From positions 1-13,588 of the forward strand of contig DATADD010000139.1 of assembly GCA_036258675.1 (NCBI GenBank): a stretch of 13,588 nucleotides of DNA. Reading direction: 5' to 3'. The stretch comes from DATADD01 sp036258675. GTDB taxonomy: Bacteria > Actinomycetota > CADDZG01 > WHSQ01. Positions 13,334 to 13,588 of the stretch are shown in pieces (within the stretch, counting starts at the first letter, position 1; the number at the start of each line of letters is the position of its first letter). Below the pieces are notes generated by a model, which saw only the letters and a list, made by a program, of their open reading frames with translations, made no database searches and had not been told where the DNA came from. The position numbers were made by a program, and so were the translations under genes.

Positions 13334-13339
13334 GCTATA
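13334..13339 (-). promoter_or_regulatory. candidate -10 box of yceI
   Basis: On the minus strand TATAGC lies 22 bases before the GTG, placing the transcript start near 13327, just ahead of the ribosome binding site. The surrounding 50 bases are the most AT-rich of the window. No consensus -35 is seen at the normal distance; the operator palindrome occupies that place. Confidence 0.45.
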
Positions 13340-13356
13340 ACTTGCGATAACAACCA

Positions 13357-13368
13357 TTGCCTCGGCAA
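13357..13368. promoter_or_regulatory. palindromic operator TTGCC-TC-GGCAA upstream of yceI
   Basis: A perfect 5+5 inverted repeat with a 2-base centre, about 30 to 40 bases upstream of the predicted yceI transcript start. TTGCC/GGCAA palindromes of this kind are typical of MarR-family operators, and yceI genes in actinobacteria often neighbour a marR gene. No regulator gene is within the window, so the binding protein is inferred. Confidence 0.5.
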
Positions 13369-13433
13369 CTATTCCCTCTGGGATCCCGGGGATGTCCGCC
13401 CGGCGGTTCGGAGGAGGGGGCGGGCCCGCTCCG

Positions 13434-13439
13434 TACACT
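13434..13439 (+). promoter_or_regulatory. -10 box of a predicted leaderless promoter at the right edge
   Basis: TACACT ends 6 bases before the ATG at 13446, so the transcript should begin at the start codon. No Shine-Dalgarno lies in those 6 bases. The box matches TANNNT well. Confidence 0.55.
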
Positions 13440-13445
13440 GGATCC

Positions 13446-13588
13446 ATGGCGACGCTCCCCGACCGAGGCCAGGCCGCAGGGACGCCGACCCCGCCCTCCC
13501 GCGGGGTCAAGGCGGTGCTCAAGCGGGTCGTGCCCGCGCGCGGGTGGATCGCGCCTCCGCTGGAGCAGCTGCTCAAGGAGGTCAGGGC
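13446..13588 (+). CDS. unrecognised protein, 5' end only
   Basis: ATG followed by 47 full codons open to the window edge. The visible N-terminus starts MATLPDRGQ, has a Pro/Thr/Ala-rich stretch to about residue 18, and then a basic, amphipathic segment (VKAVLKRVVPARGW) and LEQLLKEV. I recognise no family from this piece. The evidence that it is real is the well-placed -10 box 6 bases before the ATG and an open frame with typical high-GC codon use. It is divergent from yceI, with 134 bases between the starts, so the two might share control. Confidence 0.6.
   Translation, partial: MATLPDRGQAAGTPTPPSRGVKAVLKRVVPARGWIAPPLEQLLKEVR

Noticed and set aside
1..13588. CRISPR array, insertion sequence, prophage or integration site
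   Set aside because: No regularly spaced repeats, transposase or integrase motifs, or tRNA target were seen; gene order is ordinary chromosomal.

Overview
The window is a GC-rich (about 70% by eye), densely packed chromosomal segment with one strand doing almost all the coding. Gene order pdxS-pdxT-yebC-ruvC-ruvA-ruvB-yajC-(HD)-secD-secF-apt is the classic actinobacterial housekeeping block. With frequent GTG starts, TANNNT -10 boxes, two apparently leaderless genes and a CGAAC-N4-GTTCG LexA box, this points to an actinobacterium. The pair of DUF3048 genes before pdxS, the HD-domain gene between yajC and secD, and no rel gene directly after apt suggest a lineage outside the well-studied Mycobacteriales/Streptomycetales; that placement is inference.

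Layout. 1-566: 3' part of an M48/HtpX-like membrane protein whose zinc-binding residues look lost. 740-2807: two overlapping paralogues of the DUF3048 (YerB-like) family, one with an N-terminal membrane anchor and one a probable lipoprotein. 2935-5187: pdxS, pdxT and yebC, tightly coupled; PdxS and PdxT form the DXP-independent pyridoxal phosphate synthase, and YebC is a ribosome-associated or regulatory factor. 5330-7426: ruvC-ruvA-ruvB, the Holliday-junction resolvasome, behind a perfect SOS box. 7551-11224: yajC, an HD-domain phosphohydrolase, secD and secF, a translationally coupled protein-export module. 11235-11771: apt, purine salvage. 11823-12668: a Pol-beta-type nucleotidyltransferase with its own predicted leaderless promoter. 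12745-13311 (minus): a cytoplasmic YceI-family protein behind a short AT-rich promoter with a palindromic operator. 13446-end: 5' end of an unrecognised leaderless gene, divergent from yceI.

No tRNA, rRNA, CRISPR array, insertion sequence or phage gene was seen, and no gap exceeds about 175 bases. The core is ordinary. The points worth attention are the degenerate protease, the paired DUF3048 proteins with a conserved cysteine pair, the HD gene in the Sec operon, the SOS box, structured leaders and alternative hairpins, and the yceI control region. I see no clear new multi-gene system.
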